A stretch of DNA of 60,423 nucleotides from Bacillus aerolatus (lineage in GTDB: Bacteria > Bacillota > Bacilli > Bacillales > Domibacillaceae), in the NCBI RefSeq assembly GCF_009183655.1, contig NZ_WEIO01000012.1, positions 1-60,423 on the forward strand, read 5' to 3'. Under the pieces are notes generated by a model. The model was given only the letters and a program-made list of their open reading frames with translations. It did no database searches and was not told where the DNA came from. Below, piece by piece: positions 11,143 through 19,157 of the stretch. Made by a program: the position numbers and the translations under genes. The stretch's first letter is position 1. Each line of letters starts with the position of its first letter.

Positions 11143-11263
11143 TGTCTAGCTCCAGGCGCCATCGGCTCGAGGTCATAAGCCAATCCGTCAAGAAGGCTAA
11201 GAAGCAGCCTTCCCGCCGGCTCGTCTTATGCTTGTCGCCGATAAGCAGCGCCTTGCGCTTTTC
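11143..11263 (+). repeat. dispersed intergenic repeat, copy A (longest)
   Basis: Begins TGTCTAGCTCCAGGCGCC and ends GCGCCTTGCGCTTTTC. Inner arms can fold: GAAGGCT with AGCAGCCTTC, and GGTCATAAG with CTTATG. Its 3' part (CGCCGGCTCG ... CTTATGCTTGTC) recurs inverted at 15971-15994; its 5' part recurs inverted near 58870-58904. It lies between the T-box terminator and cysE, so every cysES transcript must read through it. Confidence 0.75.
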
Positions 11264-11288
11264 TTATAAAAGGAGGATAGAAACAGGC

Positions 11289-11954
11289 ATGTTTAAACTA
11301 CTTAAAGAAGACATTGATACAATTTTTGAGCAGGATCCTGCTGCCCGAAGCTATCTGGAAGTCATACTAACTTACTCTGGATTGCATGCGATTTGGGGCC
11401 ATCGGCTGGCTCACGGCTTTTACAAGAGGAAATTTTTCTTCCTTGCCCGAATTATTTCCCAAATAAGCCGCTTTTTCACTGGCATAGAAATCCATCCCGG
11501 CGCTAAAATAGGCCGCCGCCTGTTTATTGACCACGGGATGGGAGTTGTCATCGGAGAAACGTGTGAAATTGGTGATAATGTGACATTATACCAAGGAGTG
11601 ACACTTGGCGGTACTGGTAAAGAAAAAGGAAAAAGGCACCCGACAGTACAGGACAATGCTTTAATTGCGTCAGGTGCCAAAGTGCTCGGTTCAATTACGA
11701 TTGGGGAAAGCTCTAAAATCGGTGCCGGTTCGGTCGTCTTAAGAGACGTACCATCAAATTCAACCGTTGTCGGCATTCCAGGCCGAATTGTGATCCGCGA
11801 CGGTAAGAAAATCCAAAAAGACTTTAATCACCGTGATTTGCCGGATCCGATTGCCGATCGTCTTTCTATTATGGAAAGAGAAATCATCCGGTTGAAACAG
11901 GAACTTGATGAAGCGAAGAAGGGAGAATATCAAAATGACCATTCGAGTTTATAA
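11289..11954 (+). CDS. cysE: serine O-acetyltransferase
   Basis: Makes O-acetylserine, the precursor of cysteine. The 221-residue protein starts at ATG 11289 after AAAGGAGG; the open frame extends upstream to 11232, but that part lies in repeat copy A. The N-terminal helical domain is followed by the left-handed beta-helix of hexapeptide repeats (about residues 65-170), including [36 protein letters not shown] and [11 protein letters not shown]. It overlaps cysS by 20 nt and shares its T-box: serine acetylation and tRNA-Cys charging respond to the same signal. Confidence 0.95.
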   Translation: MFKLLKEDIDTIFEQDPAARSYLEVILTYSGLHAIWGHRLAHGFYKRKFFFLARIISQISRFFTGIEIHPGAKIGRRLFIDHGMGVVIGETCEIGDNVTLYQGVTLGGTGKEKGKRHPTVQDNALIASGAKVLGSITIGESSKIGAGSVVLRDVPSNSTVVGIPGRIVIRDGKKIQKDFNHRDLPDPIADRLSIMEREIIRLKQELDEAKKGEYQNDHSSL

Positions 11955-13335
11955 TACATTGACACGAAAAAAAGAAGATTTTATTCCTCTTGAAAAAGGG
12001 AAAGTAAAAATGTATGTATGCGGTCCGACCGTATATAACTATATTCACATAGGTAATGCCCGCCCGGCCATCGTATTTGATACAGTCCGGCGTTATTTAC
12101 AATACAGCGGGTACGATGTCACCTTTGTTTCCAATTTTACAGACGTCGATGACAAACTGATTAAAGCGGCAAATGAACTGGGAGAAGAAGTGCCGGTCAT
12201 CGCCGATCGGTTTATTCAAGCTTATTTTGAAGATACGGGAGCTCTTGGCTGCCAAAAAGCGGATGTTCATCCACGCGTGACAGAAAATATTGATCTAATT
12301 ATTGAATTTATTGACGCACTGATTGAAAAAGGCTATGCATACGTCTCAGAAGGTGATGTCTACTACCGTACGAGAAAGTTTGCAGACTACGGAAAGCTGT
12401 CCCAGCAATCAGTAGATGAATTGAAAGTCGGTGCAAGAATCGGAGTAGGGGAAAAGAAAGAAGATGAGCTCGACTTTGTTTTATGGAAAGCGGCAAAAGA
12501 AGGGGAAATTTCTTGGAACAGTCCATGGGGGAACGGGCGTCCGGGCTGGCACATAGAATGCTCAGCTATGGCACGAAAGTATTTAGGAGATACAATTGAT
12601 ATCCACGCAGGCGGGCAGGATTTAACTTTTCCGCATCACGAAAATGAAATTGCCCAATCAGAAGCACTGACCGAGCAACCGTTTGCCCGCTATTGGCTGC
12701 ACAATGGCTATATTAATATTGATAACGAAAAAATGTCGAAATCACTCGGCAACTTTGTTCTTGTGCATGACATTATTCAACATATCGACCCGCAAGTGCT
12801 TCGCTTTTTCATGCTGTCCGTTCACTACAGACACCCGATTAATTATAACGAGGAACTGCTGGAAAACGCCAAAACGGCTCTTGACCGCTTGAAAACGGCT
12901 TATGAAAATTTAAAGCACCGCAAGCAGTCCAGTGCCAACTTAACTGATAACGATGAGAAATGGCTGGAAAAAATTAAGGAACTTCATGAGACATTCACGA
13001 AAGAAATGGATGACGATTTTAATACAGCCAATGCCATATCTGTCTTATTTGAACTTTCCAGACAGGCCAATTATTATCTAATGGAAAAAAATACATCTGA
13101 AAAAGTAATCGATACTTTTTTAAACGAGTTCGAAGACTTATTTTTTGTGCTTGGTTTGAAGCTGGAAGCGGAAGAAGCGCTGCTTGATGAAGAAATTGAA
13201 GCATTGATTGAACAGCGGATTCAAGCAAGAAAAGACCGCGATTTCCAGCTTGCTGATGATATTCGTGATAAGCTGAAAGAAATGAATATTATTTTAGAAG
13301 ATACGCCGCAAGGCACTCGCTGGAAAAGAGGGTGA
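11935..13335 (+). CDS. cysS: cysteinyl-tRNA synthetase
   Basis: Class I monomeric synthetase of 466 residues, the B. subtilis length. It has the zinc-binding [17 protein letters not shown] (HIGH motif within), WHIECSAM and HHENE zinc ligands, and [11 protein letters not shown] 11935 lies inside the cysE 3' end and is preceded by GAAGGGAG; upstream in-frame starts would lack a ribosome-binding site. Translation is probably coupled to cysE. Confidence 0.96.
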   Translation: MTIRVYNTLTRKKEDFIPLEKGKVKMYVCGPTVYNYIHIGNARPAIVFDTVRRYLQYSGYDVTFVSNFTDVDDKLIKAANELGEEVPVIADRFIQAYFEDTGALGCQKADVHPRVTENIDLIIEFIDALIEKGYAYVSEGDVYYRTRKFADYGKLSQQSVDELKVGARIGVGEKKEDELDFVLWKAAKEGEISWNSPWGNGRPGWHIECSAMARKYLGDTIDIHAGGQDLTFPHHENEIAQSEALTEQPFARYWLHNGYINIDNEKMSKSLGNFVLVHDIIQHIDPQVLRFFMLSVHYRHPINYNEELLENAKTALDRLKTAYENLKHRKQSSANLTDNDEKWLEKIKELHETFTKEMDDDFNTANAISVLFELSRQANYYLMEKNTSEKVIDTFLNEFEDLFFVLGLKLEAEEALLDEEIEALIEQRIQARKDRDFQLADDIRDKLKEMNIILEDTPQGTRWKRG

Positions 13336-13337
13336 CT

Positions 13338-13757
13338 ATGCTGGAGTTTAAACCTTTAAAAGAAGCCAGGCTCATGAACAGTCTTGCCCTTGCTTATATG
13401 GGCGATGCTATTTATGAAGTTCACATCCGCCGCTACTTGTTGGAGCTTGGAAAAATCAAGCCGAATCAGCTTCACAAGGAAGCTACACGCTACGTTTCCG
13501 CAAAAGCACAGGCAAACGTTTTGTATCACATGATAGAAAGTGACTTTTTGTCGGAAGAAGAGCTGGCTGTTGTCAAAAGAGGGCGCAATGCGAAGTCAGG
13601 CACAATTCCGAAAAACACCGACGTCCAAACTTATCGGCACAGCACTGCTCTTGAAGCGCTGATCGGCCTGTTGTTTTTAACAGGAAATGAAAAGCGGCTC
13701 GCCGAAGTAATCGAATTTTGCCTTCAACAAAAAATTGAACAGAAAGGAGGAAATTGA
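13338..13757 (+). CDS. mrnC: Mini-ribonuclease III
   Basis: Dimeric RNase III-like enzyme without a dsRNA-binding domain that matures 23S rRNA in B. subtilis. The 139 residues include the catalytic [12 protein letters not shown] motif (about 16-27), [10 protein letters not shown] and [18 protein letters not shown] (about 95-112), with the conserved acidic residues. ATG 13338 is chosen because relatives begin MLEF; GTG 13332 is the alternative. It starts 2 nt after cysS and overlaps rlmB by one base. Confidence 0.93.
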   Translation: MLEFKPLKEARLMNSLALAYMGDAIYEVHIRRYLLELGKIKPNQLHKEATRYVSAKAQANVLYHMIESDFLSEEELAVVKRGRNAKSGTIPKNTDVQTYRHSTALEALIGLLFLTGNEKRLAEVIEFCLQQKIEQKGGN

Positions 13758-14503
13758 TGATGTCCAAAGAATTTATTGCCGGCAGAAACCCAGTGCTGGA
13801 AGCGTTACGGTCCGATCGGGAAATTAATAAAATTTGGATTGCGGAAGGAGCCCAAAGAGGATCGGTGCAACAAATCATTAAGGCAGCGAAAGAAAAAAAT
13901 GTACTTGTCCAATTTGTGCCTAAGCAAAAAGTAGACCAAATGAGCGATGAAAATCATCAAGGTGTCGTCGCTTCTGTCGCTGCATATAATTATGCGGAAC
14001 TGGATGATTTATTTGAGAAGGCTGAAAAAAGCGGAGAAGCGCCATTTTTTCTTTTGTTGGATGAAATTGAAGACCCGCATAACCTCGGGTCGATTATGCG
14101 GACGGCTGATGCTGTAGGCGCTCACGGCATTATTATTCCGAAACGCCGGGCGGTGGGATTGACTGCTGCAGTAGCAAAAGCGTCGACTGGAGCGATTGAA
14201 TACATTCCAGTCGTGCGGGTCACGAACTTGTCGCGGACGATTGATGAATTAAAAGAGCGTGGTGTATGGATTGCCGGCACAGACGCCAAAGGAGCCGACG
14301 ATTACAGACAGCTTGACGGGACAATGCCGCTCGGACTGGTTATTGGCAGCGAAGGAAAAGGCATGGGGCGCCTGATCAAAGAAAAGTGTGATTTTCTAAT
14401 CCAGCTTCCTATGGCCGGCCGCGTGACTTCTTTAAATGCTTCCGTAGCAGCAGGCTTATTGATGTATGAAGTGTACAGAAGGCGGCATCCTTTAGGGGAG
14501 TAA
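13757..14503 (+). CDS. rlmB: RlmB-type 23S rRNA ribose methyltransferase
   Basis: SPOUT (SpoU/TrmH) enzyme for 2'-O-methylation of 23S rRNA. About 248 residues: N-terminal substrate-binding domain (FIAGRNPVLEALRS), then the trefoil-knot catalytic domain with LLDEIEDPHNLGSIMRTADA, VIGSEGKGM and the SAM-binding LPMAGRVTSLNASVAAG. Start ATG 13757 lies 6 nt after AAGGAGG; ATG 13760 is equally possible. The last base of the mrnC stop is its first base. Confidence 0.93.
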   Translation: MMSKEFIAGRNPVLEALRSDREINKIWIAEGAQRGSVQQIIKAAKEKNVLVQFVPKQKVDQMSDENHQGVVASVAAYNYAELDDLFEKAEKSGEAPFFLLLDEIEDPHNLGSIMRTADAVGAHGIIIPKRRAVGLTAAVAKASTGAIEYIPVVRVTNLSRTIDELKERGVWIAGTDAKGADDYRQLDGTMPLGLVIGSEGKGMGRLIKEKCDFLIQLPMAGRVTSLNASVAAGLLMYEVYRRRHPLGE

Positions 14504-14505
14504 CT

Positions 14506-15015
14506 ATGAACATCCTCATAGTCGACGGCTATAACATAATTGGGGCCTGGCCGGAACTTAGAAAGTTGAAGAATCATGATCTCGCATCCGCGCGCGACCG
14601 GCTGATTCAATTAATGGCTGAATATCAAGGTTTTACTGGTTACCGGGTCATCGTCGTTTTTGATGCCCATTATGTGAAAGGGACTGAAAAGAAATACCGG
14701 GATTTCAAAGTGGAAGTGATTTTTACTAGGGAAAATGAGTCAGCAGATGAGCGGATTGAAAAGTTGGCGATCGAATTGAGCAATATAAAAAATCAAATTT
14801 CAGTAGCGACTTCAGATTTTACAGAGCAATGGGTGATTTTCGGACAGGGGGCTTTGCGGGTTTCCGCACGAGAATTGCTTACAGAACTGGAACTGACAGG
14901 CAAAAAAATCGGCAAAAGCTTAAAGAAATTTCATGAAAGAAAGACGAATTCTAAAATTCCTCTTACGGATGAAGTGGCAGAAGTTTTTGAAAAATGGCGC
15001 CGCGGTGAAAAATGA
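14506..15015 (+). CDS. rae1: Rae1/YacP, NYN-domain ribosome-associated endoribonuclease
   Basis: In B. subtilis this family cleaves mRNA in the ribosomal A site. The 169-residue protein has the NYN/PIN acidic core: ILIVDGYNIIGAWPEL (residues 3-18), VIVVFDAHYVKG (about 48-59), ENESADERIEKLA (about 76-88) and VATSDFTEQ (about 103-111). It starts 2 nt after rlmB. The tail is basic. Function rests on family membership. Confidence 0.9.
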   Translation: MNILIVDGYNIIGAWPELRKLKNHDLASARDRLIQLMAEYQGFTGYRVIVVFDAHYVKGTEKKYRDFKVEVIFTRENESADERIEKLAIELSNIKNQISVATSDFTEQWVIFGQGALRVSARELLTELELTGKKIGKSLKKFHERKTNSKIPLTDEVAEVFEKWRRGEK

Positions 15016-15019
15016 ATCA

Positions 15020-15049
15020 TTGACGTTCAAAAAATTCGTACTGTATAAT
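15020..15049 (+). promoter_or_regulatory. sigH promoter
   Basis: TTGACG (15020-15025) and TATAAT (15044-15049), 18-bp spacer, just after rae1. A vegetative promoter fits sigH, which in B. subtilis is sigma-A transcribed and AbrB-repressed. I see no clear AbrB site, which has no strict consensus. Confidence 0.8.
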
Positions 15050-15086
15050 ATTTCTATCTATGGTTTTGCAGGCGGAGGGGATGTGT

Positions 15087-15731
15087 GTGAGTTTGAACCG
15101 TTCAAATAGTACAGCATTGGAAACGCTTCAAGATGAGCAACTCATAGAACTTGTCCATAATGGTAATAGTGATGCTCTGGATTATTTGATTCATAAGTAT
15201 AAAAACTTTGTCCGGGCGAAAGCACGTTCATATTTTTTAATTGGAGCCGATAGGGAAGATATCGTGCAAGAGGGGATGATCGGTCTCTATAAAGCTATTC
15301 GCGATTATAAAGAGGACAAGCTAACCACATTTAAGGCTTTTGCTGAACTTTGTATCACAAGACAAATTATTACTGCGATCAAGACAGCTACTAGGCAAAA
15401 ACATATTCCATTGAATTCTTACATTTCGCTTGATAAGCCGATTTATGATGAAGAATCGGACCGAACGTTGATGGATGTGATCACAGGTGCAAAAATCATG
15501 AACCCGGAAGAATTGATTATTAATCGGGAGCAATTCAGCAGCATCGAAGATAAAATGAACGAATTGTTAAGTGATCTCGAACGGAAAGTATTAGCTTTAT
15601 ATTTGGATGGACAGTCGTACCAGGAAATATCGGAAGAACTTAACCGCCACGTAAAATCGATTGATAATGCCTTGCAGCGGGTCAAGAGAAAACTTGAACG
15701 CTATCTTGAGTTTAGAGAAATTACGATGTAG
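15087..15731 (+). CDS. sigH: RNA polymerase sigma-H factor
   Basis: Sigma factor for the transition to stationary phase, competence and early sporulation. I place the start at GTG 15087, 6 nt after GGAGGGG, giving 214 residues (B. subtilis has 218). Region 2 is clear (DALDYLIHKYKNFVRAKARS; YFLIGADREDIVQEGMIGLY; KLTTFKAFAELCITRQIITA), as is region 4 (LSDLERKVLALYLDGQSYQE with RHVKSIDNALQRVKRKLE). Its own promoter precedes it. Confidence 0.96.
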   Translation: MSLNRSNSTALETLQDEQLIELVHNGNSDALDYLIHKYKNFVRAKARSYFLIGADREDIVQEGMIGLYKAIRDYKEDKLTTFKAFAELCITRQIITAIKTATRQKHIPLNSYISLDKPIYDEESDRTLMDVITGAKIMNPEELIINREQFSSIEDKMNELLSDLERKVLALYLDGQSYQEISEELNRHVKSIDNALQRVKRKLERYLEFREITM

Positions 15732-15802
15732 AGAAGGGCTTGACTAGTTTCGCTGATAATGTTACTTTTTACAATTGAGATAGATAAGGTGGTCTCATCA
15801 CC

Positions 15803-15949
15803 GTGACAAACAAATTAATACTAGCTTGTTCAGAGTGCGGCTCTAGAAATTATTCCACTCACAGCAAAGCCAACAGTGAAGAACGTTTGGAAATAAAAAA
15901 ATTTTGCCGCACATGCAACAGTCATACAATCCATAAACAGACTAAGTAA
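15803..15949 (+). CDS. rpmG: ribosomal protein L33 (zinc-binding form)
   Basis: 48 residues, starting at GTG 15803 after AAGGTGG. Two CxxC pairs ([13 protein letters not shown] and [11 protein letters not shown]) make the zinc ribbon, so this is the C+ paralogue. Position between sigH and secE is the ancestral L33 site; in B. subtilis 168 the copy here (rpmGC) is, as I recall, a pseudogene, whereas this one is intact. Confidence 0.93.
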   Translation: MTNKLILACSECGSRNYSTHSKANSEERLEIKKFCRTCNSHTIHKQTK

Positions 15950-16021
15950 AAGCGGAAGTGGCTTTCAGCCGTGACAAGCATAAGCGAGCCGGCGAAATGG
16001 CGCTTTCTAGCCCATGCAGCA
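15948..16021. repeat. dispersed intergenic repeat, copy B (inverted, partial)
   Basis: Starts at the rpmG stop with AAAAGCGGAAGTGGC. GTGACAAGCATAAGCGAGCC (15971-15990), continuing GGCG, is the reverse complement of the 3' part of copy A near 11214-11238, apart from one extra base and the last bases. It fills most of the rpmG-secE gap. Confidence 0.65.
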
Positions 16022-16052
16022 GGAAAAGACTTTACCTTTTGGAGGGTTCGAA

Positions 16053-16238
16053 ATGTCGAGCATAACACAATTTTTCCGCAACGTAAGTTCGGAAATTAGA
16101 AAAGTCAGCTGGCCGAAGAAAAAAGAGCTGACGGGATATACAATGACGGTCCTTACGACTGTAGTCTTTCTGGCCATCTTTTTTGCGGTGGTTGACTTAG
16201 GTATCTCATCCATTGTACGGTGGGTTTTAGCTCTATAA
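16053..16238 (+). CDS. secE: SecE, preprotein translocase subunit
   Basis: Small SecYEG subunit that clamps SecY. 61 residues: cytoplasmic amphipathic stretch with the conserved VRKVSWPKK-like segment (EIRKVSWPKKKEL, about 14-26), then one transmembrane helix (about 29-53). ATG 16053 follows GGAGGG at 16041-16046; in-frame ATG 16014 lies in repeat copy B without a ribosome-binding site. Confidence 0.94.
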   Translation: MSSITQFFRNVSSEIRKVSWPKKKELTGYTMTVLTTVVFLAIFFAVVDLGISSIVRWVLAL

Positions 16239-16260
16239 TTTGCAGCTTCATCGTTTCGGT

Positions 16261-16291
16261 TTGAATATACTGTTTTTCTATATGGTATAAT
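16261..16291 (+). promoter_or_regulatory. candidate promoter upstream of nusG
   Basis: TTGAAT (16261-16266) and TATAAT (16286-16291), spacer 19 bp, just after secE. The predicted transcript would meet the hairpin-terminator at 16309-16338 within about 15 nt. Confidence 0.5.
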
Positions 16292-16308
16292 GAAACATCA
16301 TAGAGAAG

Positions 16309-16338
16309 AAAAAAAAGCCCGCTTCAACGGGTTTTTTC
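16309..16338 (+). terminator. intrinsic terminator/attenuator between secE and nusG
   Basis: AAAAAAGCCCG / CGGGTTTTTT with loop CTTCAA. It could end secE transcripts, or attenuate nusG if the candidate promoter at 16261-16291 is real. Confidence 0.8.
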
Positions 16339-16355
16339 ATTTGCTTTTCAAAAGT

Positions 16356-16385
16356 AAAGGAGGGAAGGACACTTAGTCCCTTTCT
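16356..16385 (+). promoter_or_regulatory. nusG ribosome-binding site with start-proximal hairpin
   Basis: The Shine-Dalgarno AAAGGAGG (16356-16363) is 22 nt from ATG 16386, too far for normal initiation. GGGAAGGAC (16362-16370) can pair with GTCC-TTTCT (16376-16385, one bulged C, two wobbles). That hairpin ends exactly at the ATG and would bring the 5' half of the Shine-Dalgarno next to the start. Confidence 0.5.
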
Positions 16386-16919
16386 ATGGAGAAGAATTGG
16401 TACGTGGTACACACATATTCAGGATATGAAAATAAAGTAAAAGCCAATCTGGAAAAGCGTGTAGAGTCAATGGGTATGCAAGACAAAATCTTTCGTGTCA
16501 TTGTTCCTGAAGAAGAAGAAACTGATATTAAAAATGGCAAAAAGAAAGTTACGAAACGTAAAGTCTTCCCGGGCTATGTTTTAGTGGAAATTGTCATGAC
16601 GGATGATTCTTGGTATGTGGTTCGCAATACACCAGGCGTAACTGGGTTTGTCGGTTCTTCCGGGCATGGATCAAAACCGACGCCGCTTTTGCCTGATGAA
16701 GTAAAAAACATTCTGAAACAAATGGGCATGGATGAAAAACGCAAAGAAGTTGACTTCGAAGTGAGTGAAACAGTAGTCGTGAACGAGGGGCCATTTGCCA
16801 ACTTTGAAGGAACGGTCGAAGAAATCGACTTTGACAAAGCGAAGTTGAAGGTACTTGTGAATATGTTTGGCCGTGAAACTCCGGTTGAACTTGATTTTAA
16901 TCAGGTGAATAAATTATAA
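16386..16919 (+). CDS. nusG: NusG, transcription elongation factor
   Basis: Binds the beta' clamp, affects pausing and links transcription with Rho or ribosomes. 177 residues: NGN domain (about 1-110) starting KNWYVVHTYSGYENKVKANL, conserved KVFPGYVLVE and NTPGVTGFVG; KOW domain (about 125-177) with VNEGPFANFEGTVEEID. In B. subtilis the family promotes pausing at T-rich non-template sites. Start ATG 16386 is fixed by the protein, although the ribosome-binding site is unusual. Confidence 0.96.
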   Translation: MEKNWYVVHTYSGYENKVKANLEKRVESMGMQDKIFRVIVPEEEETDIKNGKKKVTKRKVFPGYVLVEIVMTDDSWYVVRNTPGVTGFVGSSGHGSKPTPLLPDEVKNILKQMGMDEKRKEVDFEVSETVVVNEGPFANFEGTVEEIDFDKAKLKVLVNMFGRETPVELDFNQVNKL

Positions 16920-16930
16920 TGGAAAACAGC

Positions 16931-17057
16931 TTGAAATATTAAGTAAATAATGATAATATTTTTAAGTCAGTATGTCTTTAAGACAGACTAATTTTAATTG
17001 ATCATCTTTATATATTAAAGATGTTATTGAGTGGGAGGGGGAAACCCCAAATACCAC
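16931..17057 (+). promoter_or_regulatory. rplK leader: promoter candidate and stacked hairpins, possible L1 site
   Basis: TTGAAA (16931-16936) with TAATAT (16954-16959), 17-bp spacer, is a plausible promoter. Downstream are three hairpins: 16965-16989 (AGTC...GACT around GTCT/AGAC), 17003-17023 (CATCTTTA/TAAAGATG) and 17031-17057 (GTGG-GA-GGGG, GAAA loop, CCCC-AAATA-CCAC). The last, a helix with an asymmetric internal loop, is the candidate L1 autoregulatory site. L1 repression of rplKA is known in other bacteria; its operation here is inferred. Confidence 0.55.
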
Positions 17058-17083
17058 ATCACGGACTTAAGGAGGTGTGTCTC

Positions 17084-17509
17084 GTGGCTAAAAAAGTTAT
17101 TAAAGTTGTTAAGTTGCAAATCCCTGCAGGTAAAGCTAACCCTGCTCCGCCGGTAGGTCCTGCACTTGGTCAAGCTGGTGTTAATATCATGGGATTCTGT
17201 AAGGAATTTAATGCGCGTACAGCGGATCAAGCTGGTTTGATCATTCCGGTTGAAATTTCAGTTTTTGAAGACCGTTCATTTACATTCATCACAAAAACTC
17301 CGCCGGCTGCTGTTCTTCTTAAAAAAGCAGCAGGTATTGAGTCTGGTTCTGGTGAACCAAACCGCAATAAAGTGGCTACAGTGAAACGCGATAAAGTTCG
17401 CGAAATCGCTGAAACAAAAATGCCTGACCTTAACGCAGCTGATGTTGAATCGGCTATGCGCATGGTTGAAGGTACTGCCCGCAGCATGGGTATTGTGATC
17501 GAAGACTAA
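17084..17509 (+). CDS. rplK: ribosomal protein L11
   Basis: Binds 23S helices 43/44 at the GTPase centre; needed for RelA activation. 141 residues from GTG 17084 (after AAGGAGGTG): N-terminal domain [20 protein letters not shown] (hinge prolines) and the C-terminal RNA-binding domain (about 72-141). The open frame continues upstream to 17021 but lies in the structured leader. Confidence 0.97.
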   Translation: MAKKVIKVVKLQIPAGKANPAPPVGPALGQAGVNIMGFCKEFNARTADQAGLIIPVEISVFEDRSFTFITKTPPAAVLLKKAAGIESGSGEPNRNKVATVKRDKVREIAETKMPDLNAADVESAMRMVEGTARSMGIVIED

Positions 17510-17531
17510 TTGTTTGTAGATGTTGTTGTTC

Positions 17532-17579
17532 AAGGGTTGCGCTGTGAATGTATTTCCTATTACTTCACGCGCAACCTTT
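17532..17579 (+). other. strong hairpin between rplK and rplA
   Basis: GGTTGCGC (17535-17542) pairs with GCGCAACC (17569-17576), extended by GTGAA/TTCAC across a one-base bulge and by AAG/TTT at the foot: about 16 bp. No T-run follows, so it is unlikely to be a terminator; RNA processing or stability is possible. Confidence 0.6.
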
Positions 17580-17583
17580 ATTC

Positions 17584-17609
17584 GTGGGAGGTTATTCCGC
17601 TAAAACCAC
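17584..17609 (+). promoter_or_regulatory. candidate second L1-like site before rplA
   Basis: GTGG (17584-17587), GA, GG...CC, then AAAA and CCAC (17606-17609): the same frame as 17031-17057 in front of rplK (GTGG-GAGG...CCAC). It ends 5 nt before the rplA Shine-Dalgarno, so protein binding would block initiation. Inference from similarity and position. Confidence 0.4.
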
Positions 17610-17628
17610 ATAAGGAGGAAATTTTAAC

Positions 17629-18330
17629 ATGGCTAAAAAAGGTAAAAACTTTCAAGAAGCCGCGAAGCTTGTTGATCGTACAACAGCTTATGGACTTGAT
17701 GAAGCAGTTGAATTAGTAAAGAAAACTAATTTTGCAAAATTTGATGCAACAGTAGAGGCAGCTTTCCGTCTCGGAGTTGATCCGAAGAAGGCTGACCAGC
17801 AAATCCGTGGAGCGGTTGTGCTTCCAAACGGTACTGGTAAAACACAAAAAGTTTTAGTGTTTGCTAAAGGTGAAAAAGCGAAAGAAGCAGAAGCAGCAGG
17901 TGCTGATTACGTAGGTGATGCTGATTTCATTACTAAAATCCAACAAGGTTGGTTTGAGTTTGATGTAATCGTAGCTACTCCTGACATGATGGGTGAAGTC
18001 GGTAAACTCGGCCGTGTGCTTGGACCTAAAGGTCTTATGCCAAACCCTAAAACTGGCACAGTTACATTTGATGTAACAAAAGCAGTGGAAGAAATCAAAG
18101 CAGGTAAAGTAGAATACCGCGTAGATAAAGCTGGAAACATTCATGTTCCGATTGGTAAAGTTTCTTTCGACAACGAAAAACTAGTTGAAAACTTTAACGC
18201 AATTTTTGAAACAATGTTAAAAGCGAAGCCGTCAGCAGCTAAAGGCACATACATGAAGAATGTTACAATCACTTCAACGATGGGCCCTGGCATTAAAGTA
18301 GATCCTTCTTCTGTAGTTGCTGTAAATTAA
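17629..18330 (+). CDS. rplA: ribosomal protein L1
   Basis: Forms the L1 stalk at the tRNA exit site and often represses its own operon. 233 residues starting [11 protein letters not shown], with the conserved [33 protein letters not shown] and [23 protein letters not shown] precedes ATG 17629. It is followed by the independent promoter of rplJ. Confidence 0.97.
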   Translation: MAKKGKNFQEAAKLVDRTTAYGLDEAVELVKKTNFAKFDATVEAAFRLGVDPKKADQQIRGAVVLPNGTGKTQKVLVFAKGEKAKEAEAAGADYVGDADFITKIQQGWFEFDVIVATPDMMGEVGKLGRVLGPKGLMPNPKTGTVTFDVTKAVEEIKAGKVEYRVDKAGNIHVPIGKVSFDNEKLVENFNAIFETMLKAKPSAAKGTYMKNVTITSTMGPGIKVDPSSVVAVN

Positions 18331-18331
18331 G

Positions 18332-18360
18332 TTGACAACAGATTTTATATGTGATATAAT
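18332..18360 (+). promoter_or_regulatory. rplJL promoter
   Basis: Perfect consensus: TTGACA (18332-18337), 17-bp spacer, TATAAT (18355-18360). It begins just after the rplA stop and drives the L10 leader. Confidence 0.92.
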
Positions 18361-18366
18361 ACATTC

Positions 18367-18515
18367 TGTTGTGAAATAATATGATCATTTATACCGTAGA
18401 CAGCAGGAGCTGAAAAGCTTAATTTCCCGCCGAGGTAATACGAATATATATAGTGTGGCCGTTTGCCGTGCTTTTCGTAACCTCCATGTCTACCGGGCAT
18501 GGAGGTTTTTTACTT
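18367..18515 (+). ncRNA. L10 leader RNA
   Basis: The untranslated leader upstream of rplJ holds the conserved Bacillus L10-leader features: AGCAGGAGCTGAAAAGCTTA (18401-18420), then CCCGCCGAGGTAATACGAAT, and a terminator stem at 18480-18512 (ACCTCCATG / CATGGAGGT then T7). In this family L10(L12)4 binds the leader and favours termination. Confidence 0.85.
18480..18512 (+). terminator. attenuator of the L10 leader
   Basis: ACCTCCATG paired with CATGGAGGT, followed by a T-run; 78 nt ahead of rplJ. It is the output element of L10 autoregulation. Confidence 0.88.
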
Positions 18516-18590
18516 GCATGTAAGGTATGAATGGACAGGCAGAATGGAAAAGTGCATACTTTTCCGCAGAAATCTACAGGAGGTGTAAAG

Positions 18591-19091
18591 ATGAGCAATG
18601 TAATCGAGCAAAAGAAACAGTTAGTAAATGATATTGCTGATAAATTCAAGAACAGTGCTTCTACAGTAGTAGTAGACTACCGCGGTTTAACAGTGAGTCA
18701 AGTAACTGAGCTTCGCAAGCAGCTTCGTGAAGCGGGCGTTGAGTTTAAAGTATACAAAAACACTTTAACTCGCCGTGCAGCTGAAACTGCGGAAATTTCC
18801 GGATTAGATGAATTTCTAACTGGACCGAATGCGGTTGCTTTCAGTACAGAAGATGTAATTGCACCGGCAAAAATTCTTAACAGCTTTGCGAAAGAAAACG
18901 AAGCGTTAGAAATTAAAGCAGGTGTTCTTGAAGGGAACCTAGTATCGGCAGAAGAAGTGAAAGCTCTTGCTGAACTTCCATCCCGCGAAGGACTTCTTTC
19001 TATGCTACTCAGCGTGTTGCAAGCTCCAATGCGCAACTTCGCTCTTGCAACAAAAGCCGTTGCCGATCAAAAAGAAGAACAAGGCGCGTAA
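18591..19091 (+). CDS. rplJ: ribosomal protein L10
   Basis: Base of the ribosomal stalk carrying L7/L12 dimers. 166 residues; start ATG 18591 ([10 protein letters not shown]) after AGGAGGTG at 18578-18585. In-frame ATG 18531 would extend it into the leader. Conserved core [20 protein letters not shown] and [11 protein letters not shown]; the C-terminal helix (about 130-160) binds L12. Confidence 0.97.
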   Translation: MSNVIEQKKQLVNDIADKFKNSASTVVVDYRGLTVSQVTELRKQLREAGVEFKVYKNTLTRRAAETAEISGLDEFLTGPNAVAFSTEDVIAPAKILNSFAKENEALEIKAGVLEGNLVSAEEVKALAELPSREGLLSMLLSVLQAPMRNFALATKAVADQKEEQGA

Positions 19092-19157
19092 GCTGATTTT
19101 TTCAGAAGCCGCGTGAACGAATAAATTAGAATGTAAAAATAAGGAGGAAGTTTTAAA

